The notes: generated by a model from the sequence alone, not told the origin. DNA of 64,000 nt from Rossellomorea sp. BNER (GCA_024213275.1 JANAVG010000014.1:62001-126000), one strand, 5' to 3'. Positions 1 to 9,238 are shown, numbered from the stretch's first letter. Program-made: numbers and translations.

Positions 1-1
1 T

Positions 2-892
2 CAAGCTGGAAAGCATGTCTACTGTGAAAAACCATTGGCCATCACAGTTGAAGGCTGTGACCGAATTATCGAGACAGCAAAAAAGACAGGAAAACATCTA
101 ATGGTTGGCTTCAATATGCGCTATATGAGCATGTACCAAACAATGAAGGGGATTATTGACTCTGGCGTGATTGGAGATCTTAAAGCGGTATGGGTTCGAC
201 ACTTTGTCGGCTTCGGCGGTTACTTCTATTATCACGATTGGCATGGAAATTCCAAAAATACGACATCATTATTATTGCAAAAGGGTTCACATGATCTAGA
301 TGTCATCCATTGGATTACAGGAAAGTATACGAAAAAGGTTTCAGCTTTTGGAGGACTTGATTATTTTGGCGGATCTCAGCCCAACACTTTAACATGTCCA
401 ACTTGTGATATTAAAGATACTTGTCCAGAGGCAAGCCTACATACGCTGACACAATGTGCGTTCCGTGAAGAGATTGATGTAGAGGATAATAATATGGTGA
501 TTATGGAACTTGAGGGAGGAATTAAAGCATCTTACTTACAATGCCACTTCACTCCAGATTATCAACGGAATTATACATTTATTGGAACAAAGGGCAGGGT
601 AGAAAACAATGATCAAGATGGAAAAGTATATGTTCGGACAAGAAAATCAAATTCCTGGCACGAATTCAGTGACGTAACCTACGACATGAAGAAAGAAAAG
701 GGAAGTCACGGTGGGGCAGATCCAAAAATTACAAATGATTTTGTGGAATTAGTGTTAAATAACAAACAGCCGCTTACAACACCTTTTGCAGGAAGAATGA
801 GTGTTGCAGTTGGATGTGCAGCAACAGAATCGATTCGTTCAGGCGGCAAGGTCATCGATGTCAGTCCTGGCCCTAGTATTACCTATGTCTAG
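2..892 (+). CDS. Gfo/Idh/MocA family oxidoreductase (5' end missing)
   Basis: This is an NAD(P)-dependent sugar or inositol dehydrogenase-like protein; the substrate cannot be read from sequence. The reading frame is already open at base 2 and shows AGKHVYCEKPLA, the family signature around the conserved EKP that closes the dinucleotide-binding domain, so roughly the first 90 residues lie outside the window. The C-terminal substrate domain has GSHDLDVIHW. A cysteine-rich insert (CPTCDIKDTC, then one more Cys) lies at about 395-460. The ABC importer genes follow 32 bp downstream, so it probably acts on the imported sugar. The TTG at 35 is internal, not a start. Confidence 0.9.
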   Translation, partial: QAGKHVYCEKPLAITVEGCDRIIETAKKTGKHLMVGFNMRYMSMYQTMKGIIDSGVIGDLKAVWVRHFVGFGGYFYYHDWHGNSKNTTSLLLQKGSHDLDVIHWITGKYTKKVSAFGGLDYFGGSQPNTLTCPTCDIKDTCPEASLHTLTQCAFREEIDVEDNNMVIMELEGGIKASYLQCHFTPDYQRNYTFIGTKGRVENNDQDGKVYVRTRKSNSWHEFSDVTYDMKKEKGSHGGADPKITNDFVELVLNNKQPLTTPFAGRMSVAVGCAATESIRSGGKVIDVSPGPSITYV

Positions 893-924
893 TTAGCTTC
901 CGCTAGGAGAAGGGGGGAGAGAGT

Positions 925-1908
925 GTGAGTAAAATTGTTCAAAATACACCTAGTATACAACCAACTACTGTTGTTGAACCCAAAGTAAATAATTCTGTTT
1001 CAAGAATGACCAAGTTAAAGAAATCATTTCGTAAAAACTGGGATCTTTATTTATTAATTACGCCAGTTATGGCTTACTTTATCATCTTCCACTATGTCCC
1101 TATGTATGGTGTGCAAATCGCCTTCAAAGATTTTATTGCCACACAAGGAATTTGGGGTAGTGAGTGGGTAGGCTTAAAACACTTTGAACGCTTCTTTGAT
1201 AGTTACTATTTTTGGAGGCTCATCAAGAATACGTTAGGGATTGGTCTTTACACATTAGCTGTTGCCTTCCCTATCCCTATTATTGTAGCACTTATGCTTA
1301 ATGAAGTAAGAAATTCAAAGTTTAAAAAGTTCGTTCAAACCGTCATTTATGCTCCTCACTTTTTATCCACTGTTGTTGTGGTTGGGATGATGATCTTGTT
1401 TCTGAAGCCTGATGGATTAGTGAATCAGGTGATTATCTTACTTGGAGGAACCCCGATTAGCTTTATGACAGAGCCTGCTTGGTTCAAATCACTATATGTG
1501 ATGTCTGATGTTTGGCAAACCATGGGATGGAGCTCGATTATTTATCTTGCCGCATTGACAGCCATCGACCACTCTCAGCATGAAGCCGCTATGATTGATG
1601 GTGCTTCGAGACTACAGAGGATTTGGCATATTAACGTTCCAGCGATCATGCCGACTATTGTTATTTTATTTATCTTAAATGCTGGAAATGTCATGTCTGT
1701 AGGATTTGAAAAAGTATTTTTAATGCAAAATACGTTGAATATGTCCACTTCAGATGTAATTTCAACCTTCGTTTATCGAAGTGGGATATTAGATGCGCAA
1801 TATAGTTTCTCTGCTGCGGTTGGGCTTTTCAATTCGGTTATTAACTTCATCTTACTTGTCATGGTGAACCGTTTTGCCAAAAAAGTTAATGAAACAAGTC
1901 TTTGGTAG
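925..1908 (+). CDS. Carbohydrate ABC transporter permease, LplB/UgpA type
   Basis: First of two membrane subunits of a binding-protein-dependent sugar importer. The 327-residue protein has a cytoplasmic N-terminal tail, then about six membrane segments, and the permease EAA loop (EAAMIDGA...) near residue 220 that contacts the ATPase. It starts at GTG 925 behind a GGGGGGAGAGAG ribosome site. The family (LplB, YteP) imports polysaccharide-derived oligosaccharides. No ATPase is encoded here, as is usual for this family, which borrows a shared MsmX-type ATPase (family knowledge). It is followed 13 bp later by the partner permease. Confidence 0.92.
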   Translation: MSKIVQNTPSIQPTTVVEPKVNNSVSRMTKLKKSFRKNWDLYLLITPVMAYFIIFHYVPMYGVQIAFKDFIATQGIWGSEWVGLKHFERFFDSYYFWRLIKNTLGIGLYTLAVAFPIPIIVALMLNEVRNSKFKKFVQTVIYAPHFLSTVVVVGMMILFLKPDGLVNQVIILLGGTPISFMTEPAWFKSLYVMSDVWQTMGWSSIIYLAALTAIDHSQHEAAMIDGASRLQRIWHINVPAIMPTIVILFILNAGNVMSVGFEKVFLMQNTLNMSTSDVISTFVYRSGILDAQYSFSAAVGLFNSVINFILLVMVNRFAKKVNETSLW

Positions 1909-1921
1909 GTGGTGATTAAGA

Positions 1922-2803
1922 TTGCAGGATACAAAATCAGATAAAGTGTTTAGTTTTTTTAACTACTTTTTACTAATCATTGTCGCATTACTCGTGATTT
2001 ACCCATTAGTGTTTGTTTTAGGTGCATCTGTCAGTAATCCAGCACAAGTGCTTAAAGGCGATATGTGGTTGATCCCTAAAGGCTTCAATTTAGATGCTTA
2101 TGTTAAGGTGTTTAATAATGAAGATGTCGTAAAGGGATTCATTAATACGATTAAATATACCACCTTTGGAACAGCGATCAACGTTGTGTTGACGATTATG
2201 GCAGCCTATCCACTTTCAAGAAAAGACTTTTATGGCCGGAATCTTATCATGGGAGTGTTTGTCTTTACGATCTTTTTTAGTGGGGGATTAATCCCAACGT
2301 ATTTATTGATTAAAGACCTTCATATGCTTGATACGTTTTGGGTGATGGTGATACCTAATGCCGTTGCTGTTTGGAATATCATCATTATGCGGACGTTTTT
2401 CCAAACGACGATTCCAGATGAGCTTCGCGAGTCAGCTATGATTGATGGATGTGGAAACATTAGAATATTGCTAAAGATTGTCCTACCGTTGTCATTGCCG
2501 GTAATCGCAGTGATGGTGCTATTTTACGCAGTAGGACATTGGAATTCGTATTTCCAAGCTTTAATTTATCTCCAAGATCGAGAGAAATTTCCTCTTCAAC
2601 TAATTTTGAGAGAAATTCTCATACAGAGTCAAACAGACGATATGATTCAAGCAACAAGTGAAAGCTTTGCAAAGCAGCAGCTTGCTGTAGAAGGTTTGAA
2701 GTATGCAGTCTTAATCATTTCAACGATTCCTATGTTGATTTTGTACCCATTTTTACAAAGATTTTTTGTAAAAGGATTTATGATTGGCTCTATTAAAGGA
2801 TAA
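1922..2803 (+). CDS. Carbohydrate ABC transporter permease, YtcP/LplC type
   Basis: Second membrane subunit of the importer, 293 residues with about six hydrophobic segments. The EAA-type loop reads ESAMIDGCGN near residue 170, with the usual downstream LPLSLPV. Translation starts at TTG 1922 after GGTGGTG. Together with the preceding permease and the following lipoprotein it makes a three-gene importer typical of Bacillaceae and Paenibacillaceae oligosaccharide loci. The substrate is not readable from the permeases alone; the neighbouring sulfatase and amino-sugar genes suggest a sulfated amino sugar or an oligosaccharide containing one. Confidence 0.92.
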   Translation: MQDTKSDKVFSFFNYFLLIIVALLVIYPLVFVLGASVSNPAQVLKGDMWLIPKGFNLDAYVKVFNNEDVVKGFINTIKYTTFGTAINVVLTIMAAYPLSRKDFYGRNLIMGVFVFTIFFSGGLIPTYLLIKDLHMLDTFWVMVIPNAVAVWNIIIMRTFFQTTIPDELRESAMIDGCGNIRILLKIVLPLSLPVIAVMVLFYAVGHWNSYFQALIYLQDREKFPLQLILREILIQSQTDDMIQATSESFAKQQLAVEGLKYAVLIISTIPMLILYPFLQRFFVKGFMIGSIKG

Positions 2804-2820
2804 CAAAGGGGGAGATTTGA

Positions 2821-4449
2821 ATGTTTGGAAAAAAGTATGGGAGAAGGTATTTAGCAGGTATTGTTGCTAGTGCACTATTTTCATCATTATTGTTAAGTGG
2901 GTGCTCTGATGAAGAGACTTCCAAGAAGGTAGAGAAAAACCTCGATAATGTGAATAAAACAGGAATGCCAATTGTCGAGGAAAAAGTTGAAATTGATGCA
3001 TTTGGTGCTAAGTTTTTCGCTTCACAGGATTGGGACGATCTTATGCTCTGGAATAAATACGAGGAAATGACAAATATTGATGTCAATTGGGAAACTGTAC
3101 AAATTCAAAGCTTAGAAGAAAAACGTAACCTCATGCTTGCAAGTGGAGATTACCCTGATATGATTTTCGCAGCCGCATTTAGTCGATCTGATATTGCGAA
3201 ATATGGGAAGCAAGGAGTTTTTCTTCCATTAAATGACCTCATTGATGAATACGCTCCGAACTTAAAGAAGCTTATGGAAAAATATCCTGTCATTGAACAA
3301 GGTATCACGATGGCGGACGGAAATATCTATTCACTTCCAGCTTTTTATGACCCAGAATTTATCGGGCTTTCAACGGGAACTTCGTGGATTAAAAGTGAAT
3401 GGTTAGATAAATTAGGTTTAGAAGAACCCAAAACATTGGATGAATTTTATAACGTCTTAAAAGCATTTAAAGAACAGGACCCAAATGGAAATGGAAAAGC
3501 GGATGAAATTCCTTGGGGTGGAGGATATGGAATCGATCCATTAATCAATGAACTAGGCGGAGCTTTTGGAATCAACTCCCGCGGTACATCAAATGGGCAT
3601 ATTGACCTTGATGTCGAAACAGATAAAGTAAGATTCGAACCGACTTCAGACGACTACAAAGAATTATTGAAATATTTAAATAAGTTATACACAGAAGGGC
3701 TAATCAATCAAGACATCTTTACAACGGAACCACATGAATTTAATGCAGCTGCTGGAAGTGGAAATTATGGGGTGCTTAGCTCTATTGACCCTAAAACACT
3801 ACTTGGACTTGATGGTTACGCTGGAATTCCTGTTTTAGCCGGTGAGGATGGAAAGCAATTGCTCACTGGAGTCGGATCACGTTTAGGAAATATCGGTATG
3901 TTCGTGATGACGGATAAAAACGAAAATCCAGCCGCTACCTTAAGATGGATGGACCATTTCTATGGGGACGAAGGGTCGAAAATGTTCTTTATGGGCTTTG
4001 AAGGCGTAACATTTGAGGAGAAAGATGGAGAGTTCGTATACACAGAAGAAATCACGAATAACCCTGATGGATTAAACTTAGATCAAGCAATTAGTAAATA
4101 TTTAACATGGCCGGGTGGATACTATCCAGGATTTGTTCAGAAGAAATATTTCCAAGGGGCCGAAGCAAAAGACGCACAAACAGCCAATTCCGAAAAAGCT
4201 TTACCTCATACACTAAGCCAGGATAAAATATGGCCAGCCTTTAACCTGACTGTTGAGGAACAAGATCAAATTTCGGCGATGTCCACAGATATTGATACAT
4301 TCGTGGAAGAATCAACAGCCGCTTTTATTACCGGGAACAAGTCTTTCTCAGAATGGGATAAATATGTGGAATCTTTAGAGAAAATGGGCTTAAAAGATTA
4401 TTTGAAAATTTATCAAGCGGCATACGAGAGATATAAAGAACAGAAATAA
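2821..4449 (+). CDS. Extracellular sugar-binding lipoprotein, LplA type
   Basis: Solute-binding subunit of the ABC importer, 542 residues, anchored outside the membrane. The N-terminus has a basic start, a hydrophobic stretch and the lipobox LLSGC with the lipidated Cys at residue 28. The length and overall look fit the large (about 500-560 residue) LplA/YtcQ binding proteins that pair with LplB/YtcP permeases. It contains a calcium-binding-like stretch DPNGNGKADE in the first third, common in this family. It starts at ATG 2821 behind AGGGGGAG. It is the last importer gene; the palindromic repeat at 4466-4582 follows and may end the transcript. Confidence 0.92.
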   Translation: MFGKKYGRRYLAGIVASALFSSLLLSGCSDEETSKKVEKNLDNVNKTGMPIVEEKVEIDAFGAKFFASQDWDDLMLWNKYEEMTNIDVNWETVQIQSLEEKRNLMLASGDYPDMIFAAAFSRSDIAKYGKQGVFLPLNDLIDEYAPNLKKLMEKYPVIEQGITMADGNIYSLPAFYDPEFIGLSTGTSWIKSEWLDKLGLEEPKTLDEFYNVLKAFKEQDPNGNGKADEIPWGGGYGIDPLINELGGAFGINSRGTSNGHIDLDVETDKVRFEPTSDDYKELLKYLNKLYTEGLINQDIFTTEPHEFNAAAGSGNYGVLSSIDPKTLLGLDGYAGIPVLAGEDGKQLLTGVGSRLGNIGMFVMTDKNENPAATLRWMDHFYGDEGSKMFFMGFEGVTFEEKDGEFVYTEEITNNPDGLNLDQAISKYLTWPGGYYPGFVQKKYFQGAEAKDAQTANSEKALPHTLSQDKIWPAFNLTVEEQDQISAMSTDIDTFVEESTAAFITGNKSFSEWDKYVESLEKMGLKDYLKIYQAAYERYKEQK

Positions 4450-4465
4450 TTGGATGGACTCATAA

Positions 4466-4582
4466 GGTTGTCCCAAAATCAAGATGCACGGAACCACAAC
4501 TTTTATATATAGAAGAAACTTACAGAGTGTAGCTTCTATATATGGACAAACATGGTGGTTCAGTATCTCTTTTGGGACAACT
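4466..4582. repeat. Palindromic intergenic repeat, family A copy 1 (inverted orientation)
   Basis: An imperfect palindrome of about 117 bp with ends AGGTTGTCCCAAAA and TTTTGGGACAACT and an inner pair GGAACCAC...GTGGTTC around ATATATAGAAG...CTTCTATATAT. The reverse complement of the copy at 9066-9183 aligns with it along its whole length; a third copy is at 30053-30174. No coding capacity of its own is credible. It may fold as a long stem-loop and act as a terminator between the importer and the catabolic genes. Confidence 0.85.
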
Positions 4583-4620
4583 GTATGAGCTTGTAAATAG
4601 CTGTGAAAGGAGAGGTCATC

Positions 4621-5310
4621 ATGAATGGGCTAATGGAAAGGTTTTACCGCTTTTCGGAGATTATTATGAAAATCGCCCTTTTTCAGATTCTTTGGTTTGT
4701 CTTTTCCCTTTGTGGCCTTTTCATTTTGGGAATCATGCCAGCTACTATCGGGCTATATACGGTTATTCGTAAATGGCTAATGGGAAATGAAGATAATCGC
4801 TCATTAGTTAAGGTTTATTGGAGTACATTCCAAAAAGAATTCTGGAAAGCAAACGCGTTAGGCTTTGCTTTATTTTCTATTAGTTTCTTACTATATCTAA
4901 ATTTTTCTCTCATTAAATTTACAGAGGGTATATTCCATATTTCCCTATTAGTGGGTGTTTGCACTTTAAGCATTCTATTCATCATCCTCCTAATCTATTT
5001 TTTTCCAGTCTATGTCCACTTTAATCTAAAAAAATGGACACAGTATTTTACTATGTCTCTTTTAATAGGAATATCATTTCCATTCCACACAATAGCTATG
5101 TTATTTGGAATCGTTGCCATATATATGCTCTTTATGTGGATACCTGGATTGATTCCATTTTTCAGTGTCAGTATGTTCGCCTTATTATTCATGTGGATGG
5201 CTTTAAAGGTGTTTAAAAAGATGCAGGATCATATGAAAGTAAATTGTGAAATTACTGAAGGATATAGTAATAAAGCGATTCCTTCTAAAAACATAACGAA
5301 TGAAGTCTAA
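4621..5310 (+). CDS. YesL/DUF624 family membrane protein
   Basis: Small integral membrane protein of 229 residues with about five hydrophobic segments. The motif pattern near the N-terminus (MERFYRFSEIIMKIALFQILW, with PATIGLY further on) is that of DUF624/YesL proteins, usually encoded beside LplABC-type sugar importers. The molecular function is unknown; an accessory role in transport is often suggested. I chose ATG 4621 because AAAGGAG sits at a proper distance before it; the in-frame GTG 4603 has no ribosome site. It is first in the segment bracketed by the two inverted family A repeats. Confidence 0.8.
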   Translation: MNGLMERFYRFSEIIMKIALFQILWFVFSLCGLFILGIMPATIGLYTVIRKWLMGNEDNRSLVKVYWSTFQKEFWKANALGFALFSISFLLYLNFSLIKFTEGIFHISLLVGVCTLSILFIILLIYFFPVYVHFNLKKWTQYFTMSLLIGISFPFHTIAMLFGIVAIYMLFMWIPGLIPFFSVSMFALLFMWMALKVFKKMQDHMKVNCEITEGYSNKAIPSKNITNEV

Positions 5311-5342
5311 TGGATGAAAATTAGATGGAAAGGATAATGGTA

Positions 5343-6848
5343 ATGAAGAAGCCAAATATATTACTCATTACAAGTGACCAGCAGCACTTTGATACAATTG
5401 GGGCCTTTAATGATGAAATCGCTACGCCAAATCTTGATCGGCTGGTGAAAGAAGGGACGACGTTTACTCGTGCTTACTGTCCAAATCCAACCTGTACACC
5501 GACCCGTGCCTCGATCATTACAGGCAGTTATCCAAGTCAGCATGGGGCGTGGACCCTTGGAACAAAGCTGATGGAAAATGTTCATACCGTAGGGGAAGAC
5601 TTTATCGAAAATGGCTATCGAACCGCTTTAGTAGGAAAAGCTCATTTTCAGCCAACAAAATCGACAGAAGAATTTCCTTCCTTAGAGGCGTTACCACTCC
5701 TACAGGATATTGAGTTTTGGAAGAACTATCAGGAAACCTTCTACGGATTTGAAAAAATTGAGCTGCTTCGAAACCATACGAATGAATATTGGGTTGGACA
5801 ACATTACGTAGCATGGATGGAAGAAAAAGAATTTGATTGGAAACCGTACTATTTGCCACCTGCAGGAACGATGGATAAAACGATCAAATACAAATGGGAT
5901 CTCCCTGAAAAGTATCACTATAACGCGTTTATTACCGAGAAAACAAATGAGTTACTTCAACAGTATCAAGAAGAAGATGAGAGCTTTTTCCTTTGGGCTA
6001 GCTTTCCAGATCCACATCCTCCTTACCTTGTACCTGAACCATGGACATCGATGTATGACCCAGAAAAATTAACAATACCTGAAATGGTAGAGGGTGAACA
6101 TGAGAATAATCCACCACACTTTAAAATGACGCAAGAAAAAAGCCCTGATTTCTCTGCTCTACGAGAAACAGGTGAGGGAATACATGGATACCATTCTCAC
6201 CTGATACCAGATGAAGATAGGAAAAAACTAGTCGCAAATTATTATGGAATGATTAGTTTTATGGATAACTATATCGGTCAGATTCTCGATAAATTAGAAG
6301 AGCTTGATATCGCAGACAATACGATTGTTGTATTTACAACAGATCACGGTCATTTTTTTGGTCAACATGGCCTACAGTATAAAGGTGGATTTCATTATGA
6401 GGATTTAATTAAACTCCCTTTTATTGTTCGTTACCCTGGGCATATTCCAGCCAATCGTCAAAGTGATGCTCTCCAATCCCTTGTGGACTTAGCTCCAACC
6501 TTCCTATCGTTTGCTAATATCGATATTCCTTGTTCGATGACAGGAGAAAACCAAAAAGAGGTATGGTTGAATCAAGTAGAAAGAAAAAGGGATCATGTTC
6601 TTTGTGAATTCCGTCATGAACCAACAACCATCCATCAAAAAACGTATGTAGATGATCGTTATAAGCTAACAGTTTATTATAACCAAACGTATGGAGAGCT
6701 CTTTGATTTACTAGAGGATCCTGGAGAGGTGAATAATCTTTGGGATAACCCAGACTACCTATCCCTTCAAAAAGAGCTGCTGTTAAAATATTCATGGGCT
6801 GAATTGCACAAAGAGCCAATGCCGATGCCGCGAATCACACACGCATAA
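5343..6848 (+). CDS. Type I sulfatase (cytoplasmic), first of two
   Basis: Hydrolyses a sulfate ester, here probably on an imported sulfated amino sugar. The 501-residue protein starts KKPNILLITSDQQ with the first metal-binding Asp, and carries the sulfatase signature CTPTR (CxPxR) with Cys51 as the residue converted to formylglycine. A later TTDHGHFFGQHG holds further metal and sulfate ligands. There is no signal peptide, so it acts in the cytoplasm. I prefer ATG 5343 (AAAGGA about 10 nt upstream) over ATG 5325. nagA follows after 10 bp. No formylglycine-generating enzyme is encoded in the window. Confidence 0.9.
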   Translation: MKKPNILLITSDQQHFDTIGAFNDEIATPNLDRLVKEGTTFTRAYCPNPTCTPTRASIITGSYPSQHGAWTLGTKLMENVHTVGEDFIENGYRTALVGKAHFQPTKSTEEFPSLEALPLLQDIEFWKNYQETFYGFEKIELLRNHTNEYWVGQHYVAWMEEKEFDWKPYYLPPAGTMDKTIKYKWDLPEKYHYNAFITEKTNELLQQYQEEDESFFLWASFPDPHPPYLVPEPWTSMYDPEKLTIPEMVEGEHENNPPHFKMTQEKSPDFSALRETGEGIHGYHSHLIPDEDRKKLVANYYGMISFMDNYIGQILDKLEELDIADNTIVVFTTDHGHFFGQHGLQYKGGFHYEDLIKLPFIVRYPGHIPANRQSDALQSLVDLAPTFLSFANIDIPCSMTGENQKEVWLNQVERKRDHVLCEFRHEPTTIHQKTYVDDRYKLTVYYNQTYGELFDLLEDPGEVNNLWDNPDYLSLQKELLLKYSWAELHKEPMPMPRITHA

Positions 6849-6858
6849 GGAGGAAGCC

Positions 6859-8091
6859 ATGAAATCGACTATCTTCACTAATGCGCGAATCGTTTTAGAG
6901 AATGGGATAATGGAAGATGGGTATATTGGTATACAAGGAGAGAAAATCAAAGAAATAGGAAGAATGCAAAGCTGCCCGACTCTAAAGGACTTTCACCAAG
7001 TCATAAACTGTGAAAATAAAGGATGGCTGCTCCCGGGTATGATTGATATTCATATACATGGGATTGGTGGTAGTGATGTAATGGACGCTTCAATAGAGTC
7101 ATTGGATAAGATGACACATTTGCTTCCCAAAGAAGGGACGACAGCATTTCTAGCTACAACCATGACGAATCCAATGGATAAGATTGAAAAGGCAATTGAG
7201 AAGGTTACGGAGTACATTGAGAACCATTGCCATGAAGGGCAAGCTGAAGTGCTAGGTATTCACCTCGAAGGACCGTTCATTCATCCCAAGCAAAAAGGGG
7301 CTCAGCCTGAAAAAGACATTATTCCTCCAAATGTTGAGCTTTTTAAAAAGTGGCAAAACCTTGCCCATCAACATATTCGATTAGTCACGCTGGCACCTGA
7401 GCTAGATACAGAGCATGCTTTGGTTCGCTATTTAAATGAAACTGGAGTGATATCATCAATGGGGCATACAGATGCCACTTACGATGAAGTAAAAACAGCA
7501 GTAGAGGCAGGATTAAGTCAGGCTACCCACCTATTTAACGGTATGCGTGGTTTACATCATCGTGAACCAGGTGCTGCTGGAGCTGCGCTTTTATTAGATG
7601 AAATCACAATTGAAATCATTGCAGACGGCATTCATGTCAATCCTGAGTTGATGAAGCTGATTTATCGACTAAAAGGACCGGAAAATATGGTTCTTATTAC
7701 CGATTCAATCCGAGCGAAATGCTTGAAAAACGGTAGCTACGATCTTGGTGGTCAGGAGGTGGAAGTAAAGGATGGAAGAGCATGGCTTACTGCACAGAAT
7801 TCATTGGCTGGCAGTGTTTTAAAGCTCCATGAAGGAAGGAGAAACATGGAGGAATGGTTAGATCTTGGGATTCAGGAACTCATGATGATGACTTCTACAA
7901 CTCCAGCCAAAAGACTAGGAATCTATGATCGCAAAGGCTCACTCAATGTCGGAAAGGATGCCGACCTCATCTGTCTGAATGTACAAGGAGAAGTGCAATT
8001 AACTGTTTGCAGAGGCGAAATTGCTTGGTTATCCAATGAGAGATTCCTTCAGTCCAGTTTTAATCTTGATGGATTGACACAACAACCATAG
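6859..8091 (+). CDS. nagA: N-acetylhexosamine-6-phosphate deacetylase (NagA/AgaA type)
   Basis: Removes acetate from N-acetylglucosamine 6-phosphate or N-acetylgalactosamine 6-phosphate. Seen: HIHGIGG metal motif near residue 63, HLEGPFI near 134 with the metal Glu, GHTDA near 202, HLFNGMRGLHHREPG near 225, and TDSIRA with the catalytic Asp. The length of 410 residues is normal to slightly long. AAGGAGG precedes ATG 6859 directly after the sulfatase, so the two are co-transcribed. The aldolase, PfkB and AgaS-like genes downstream, and the lack of a nagB, point to the galactosamine substrate (an AgaA role) rather than glucosamine. The symbol denotes the family. Confidence 0.88.
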   Translation: MKSTIFTNARIVLENGIMEDGYIGIQGEKIKEIGRMQSCPTLKDFHQVINCENKGWLLPGMIDIHIHGIGGSDVMDASIESLDKMTHLLPKEGTTAFLATTMTNPMDKIEKAIEKVTEYIENHCHEGQAEVLGIHLEGPFIHPKQKGAQPEKDIIPPNVELFKKWQNLAHQHIRLVTLAPELDTEHALVRYLNETGVISSMGHTDATYDEVKTAVEAGLSQATHLFNGMRGLHHREPGAAGAALLLDEITIEIIADGIHVNPELMKLIYRLKGPENMVLITDSIRAKCLKNGSYDLGGQEVEVKDGRAWLTAQNSLAGSVLKLHEGRRNMEEWLDLGIQELMMMTSTTPAKRLGIYDRKGSLNVGKDADLICLNVQGEVQLTVCRGEIAWLSNERFLQSSFNLDGLTQQP

Positions 8092-8129
8092 ATAGATATA
8101 ATTTAATTAAATTTTCAATCGATTTAAAT

Positions 8130-8263
8130 GACTGTTTTCTAAAAGAGTATTGTTTTTTTAGAATGTAAATTTTTGTGAAAGGTTGGTCTTCGCTGCAGGT
8201 GCGAGACTCCCGCGGAAAGCAAGCAACCTTTCGTTGCAACCAACTATGTTTATAAATACAGCC
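8130..8263. mobile_element. GC-rich mobile repeat, family B copy 1 (internally deleted)
   Basis: A short, internally deleted version (134 bp) of the element at 17227-17447 and 30180-30387. It begins GACTGTTTTCTAAAAGA, contains GTCTTCGCTGCAGGTGCGAGACTCCC and GCGGAAAGC, and ends ACAGCC. It is flanked on both sides by ATTTAAAT (8122-8129 and 8264-8271), which looks like an 8-bp target duplication. It lies between nagA and the regulator gene. The other 60 bases of the gap show nothing more. Confidence 0.8.
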
Positions 8264-8323
8264 ATTTAAATTAATACAGCATAGAGTCATGTGATATTAA
8301 GATGTGGAGGAAAGAAAAAACTT

Positions 8324-9055
8324 ATGAAGCCTTTGCAACATGATAGTGTGATCCCCCTTTATCATCAGTTGAAAGAGCGACTGAAGGAGTCAATCCAAAA
8401 TGGTAAATGGACATCCGGAGATAAAATCCCATCAGAAAATCAACTAATGGAACAATACAGCGTCAGTCGAAATACGGCAAAAAAAGCTATTGAAGAACTA
8501 GTACAAGATGGTGCCCTTTATCGAATTCAAGGAAAAGGCACCTTTGTAGCAAAACCTAAACTGCAGCAGTCACTCATGGGCTTTTACAGCTTCAGTAAGG
8601 TTCTAAAAGAAAAAGGAATGAATCCAAAGGACATTATTCTTAACATTAGTGAAGTCAAACCATCAACTAAAGTCAAGAATGGCCTTCAGTTAAGTGACGA
8701 TGAAAATGTAATCGTCATGGAGCGGCTGCGCTGTGCGAATGATGAGCCGTATATTCTGGAATCTTCCTATATGCCCAAAAGCATTGTTCCTGATATGGAG
8801 CCATTAAAAAAGGTTGGGCAAATTTCACTTTATGATTTATTAGAACAACAATTCAATGTTATCGTAACTCGAGCACAGGAAGCATTTGAACCCGTTCTAA
8901 TTCGCGGAGATGAAAGTAAACATTTACAAACAGAGGAAGGTCTCCCTGCACTATTGTTAGAACGTACGGCATATAATGATAGTGGCTTACCTGTTGAGTT
9001 TTGCCGCTCGATTGTAAGAGGAGATCGCTGTCGCTTCTACACAGAATTAACTTAA
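8324..9055 (+). CDS. GntR/HutC-family transcription regulator (NagR/YvoA-like)
   Basis: A 243-residue repressor of the GntR-HutC type. The N-terminal winged helix shows PLYHQLKERL, SENQLMEQYSVSRNTA and GKGTFV; the C-terminal UTRA domain (from about residue 90) contains the typical ERLRCAND.P and YDLLEQQ patterns that bind a phosphorylated sugar. I chose ATG 8324, preceded by GGAGGAAAG, over GTG 8291. Location behind nagA suggests it controls this locus in response to an amino-sugar phosphate, like NagR of B. subtilis (inference). I could not find a convincing operator by eye. Confidence 0.88.
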   Translation: MKPLQHDSVIPLYHQLKERLKESIQNGKWTSGDKIPSENQLMEQYSVSRNTAKKAIEELVQDGALYRIQGKGTFVAKPKLQQSLMGFYSFSKVLKEKGMNPKDIILNISEVKPSTKVKNGLQLSDDENVIVMERLRCANDEPYILESSYMPKSIVPDMEPLKKVGQISLYDLLEQQFNVIVTRAQEAFEPVLIRGDESKHLQTEEGLPALLLERTAYNDSGLPVEFCRSIVRGDRCRFYTELT

Positions 9056-9065
9056 AAAGCGAATG

Positions 9066-9183
9066 GGGGCTGTCCCATAAGGGGTACGGAACCACTATGA
9101 TTGTCCATATATAGAAGCTGTCTTGAGGGTTTTCTTCTATATATTGACGTTGTGGTTCTTGACATCTTGGTTTTGGACAGACC
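9066..9183. repeat. Palindromic intergenic repeat, family A copy 2
   Basis: About 118 bp, ends GGGCTGTCCCATAAGG and TTTTGGACAGACC, inner arms GGAACCAC / GTGGTTC and ATATATAGAAG / CTTCTATATAT. It lies in the opposite orientation to the copy at 4466-4582, so the two form long inverted repeats around the yesL-sulfatase-nagA-gntR segment. It directly follows the regulator stop codon and could terminate that transcript. The run of T after it (9184-9188) fits that role. Confidence 0.85.
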
Positions 9184-9238
9184 TTTTTCCTTACCTTAAC
9201 TTGTACCAACAACCCATTGATAGGAGATGATGAAACAA

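Noticed and set aside
4542..4772. Short plus-strand reading frame at the edge of the family A repeat
   Set aside because: It starts inside the palindromic repeat, lacks a ribosome site and overlaps the YesL-like gene in another frame.
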